64,000 nt of DNA from NCBI GenBank assembly GCA_023333565.1, contig JAJKFH010003627.1, forward strand, positions 8,289,501 to 8,353,500, written 5' to 3'. The notes beneath the pieces were generated by a model. That model was not told the origin of the DNA and did no database searches. It saw nothing but the letters and a program-made list of their open reading frames with translations. This DNA is from Puffinus mauretanicus. Lineage: Eukaryota > Chordata > Aves > Procellariiformes > Procellariidae. The position numbers and the translations under genes were made by a program. Shown piece by piece: positions 62,701 to 64,000 of this stretch (its first letter is position 1; every line of letters begins with the position of its first letter).

Positions 62701-64000
62701 GGAAACAAAAAAATGCTGATGTCAAAGTGATTGGCTTCAGTTAACCCTTCCCAGCTGGATATTAAGGGCTGCTCAAGAAACTGTTAGACTGGAACAGGCC
62801 CAAGAGCAAGAGCCTCGTACCAGAGATACCAGGAGCAGCTGTTCGCTTACGTTTCCTTTCCATTGTACAGAAAAAAAATACATCACTGCATCCAGCATCC
62901 TGTCTACTTGAGAGCCACAGAAAGATGCAAACTATTAGCTGCCGAAGAGGCAGAAAAACACCTCAAAGATCAGTCAACCCCTGCAAATACCCACTCCTCC
63001 CTTACTCAGATCTTACTTGATGCACCCCACTGTTGAGGAGTCCTCATAAAACATTCCCCTTTGGTTTATTTCAACTGGATATAAATTTTCCTTTCTTCAT
63101 AAACAGCCACACTGTACACAGCATTCCATAAATTTTTACAATTCCACTGTTTGTATGTACCTTGTAAAAAACGCTTAGCACTGATTAAATGCACCACCAA
63201 TAAAATTTCACGGGCTACTTTTGACACTTGATATTCTGACCTTCCTCTCTCTTCCTCATACATTTACTTTTGTTTTTGTATGCCTGTAAACAGAGTGGCA
63301 GAGGGGAAAATGTACAGTACCACTGACAAACCCAAGTGTGATGTCTTTATTTTTAAACAAAGCCTTTATCTTCCCTTGTCCGAGGTGGAGAACCTGATCC
63401 CAGCAGAACATACATGCCATTTCCCTGCACCGGGGGCAGAGGTCAGGTCGCTAGCAGCTTACATATCATAAATATTAGAAACAGACTGGTCGATGCTTCG
63501 AAGGCAGAGTCAAGCTAAAGTAAGATTCCAAGAGCAGAGAAATTGCTCCTGGCCATATCCAACCACGGTCGCAGATGACAATTAACATAACCACAACTAC
63601 GCTGCAGAAGAGAAAGCCTACTGCAGTCCTCGCTTTGTGGGGCACAAATCTTAAAGACTTGATAAAATGATCCAAAAAATGACCCCAACATCAGTACACA
63701 ACCATTTAATTGCAAGCCTTCTCTCATAGCCAATTTACGTTTGGGTGAGGGGGCAACTTTTTCAGAGAAGAGACCATGTTTATCAGCCTGTAACACGCTG
63801 CGCATAGCTGCTGTGACACCGGTAACACTGCGGAATGGCAGAGCACGATGATGCTGCCTTGGCTCTCACTCATACGTTGTCTTCAACACAACTCCCTTGC
63901 TATCTGGGTTTCAAACACTAACTAAAAACAACCCTAAGTTTTCTGGGACAACCTGGTGAAAGAATCCACCCCCTCTTTCAATTTAGCAAGCATCACCTGC

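Larger units (their letters stand above)
58458..64000 (-). other. RNF220: RNF220 intron upstream of the RING exons (runs off the window)
   Basis: No further RNF220 exon was recognised on the minus strand. Two AT-rich blocks that could be regulatory are described separately. The remaining sequence shows no recognised gene. Confidence 0.55.

Overview
The window looks like vertebrate nuclear DNA from a bird. Coding exons are short, joined by GT-AG introns and flanked by CpG islands. One CR1 LINE 3' end (39961-40025) carries the typical ATTCTATG terminal repeats. The gene set matches the human 1p34.1 neighbourhood RNF220 - TMEM53 - ARMH1 - U5 snRNA genes - KIF2C. The species cannot be named from the sequence.

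Layout, left to right. 1-1560: two U5 snRNA genes on the + strand in a CpG island. 1800-21540: KIF2C (MCAK, kinesin-13) on the + strand; 20 coding exons join without a break into a 680-residue protein. 22207-31159: ARMH1 on the - strand, tail to tail with KIF2C; ten coding exons encode 421 residues. Three more U5 genes (26072-28023, - strand) lie inside one ARMH1 intron. 34459-34762: a short CpG-rich bidirectional promoter shared by ARMH1 (-) and TMEM53 (+). 34763-37980: TMEM53, three coding exons, 276 residues. 38000-44300: intergenic, with the CR1 fragment and a possible conserved element. 44307-64000: the 3' part of RNF220 on the - strand, namely a long 3' UTR and the last three coding exons, which together encode the C-terminal RING finger. 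The rest of RNF220 lies beyond the right edge. Its introns hold AT-rich blocks with clustered homeodomain, MEIS/TALE and TCF motifs that look like developmental enhancers.

The most striking feature is the U5 array. Five apparently intact 116-nt U5 genes form a nested mirror arrangement around KIF2C: copies 1 and 2 point right, copies 3, 4 and 5 point left. Copy 2 pairs best with copy 3, and copy 1 with copy 5. Every copy has a GTCGCC-led proximal element 60-61 nt upstream, and a distal element of octamer-like and ZNF143/Staf-like sites about 150-300 nt upstream. KIF2C appears to be inverted relative to my recollection of the human order.

The genes do not form one pathway. U5 serves the spliceosome, KIF2C depolymerises spindle microtubules, ARMH1 is a poorly understood armadillo-like protein, TMEM53 is a nuclear-envelope protein and RNF220 is a ubiquitin ligase. 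What links them is conserved synteny and shared promoter logic (ZNF143 sites at both U5 and KIF2C; one bidirectional promoter for ARMH1 and TMEM53). No prokaryotic-type system, CRISPR array or viral gene was seen.
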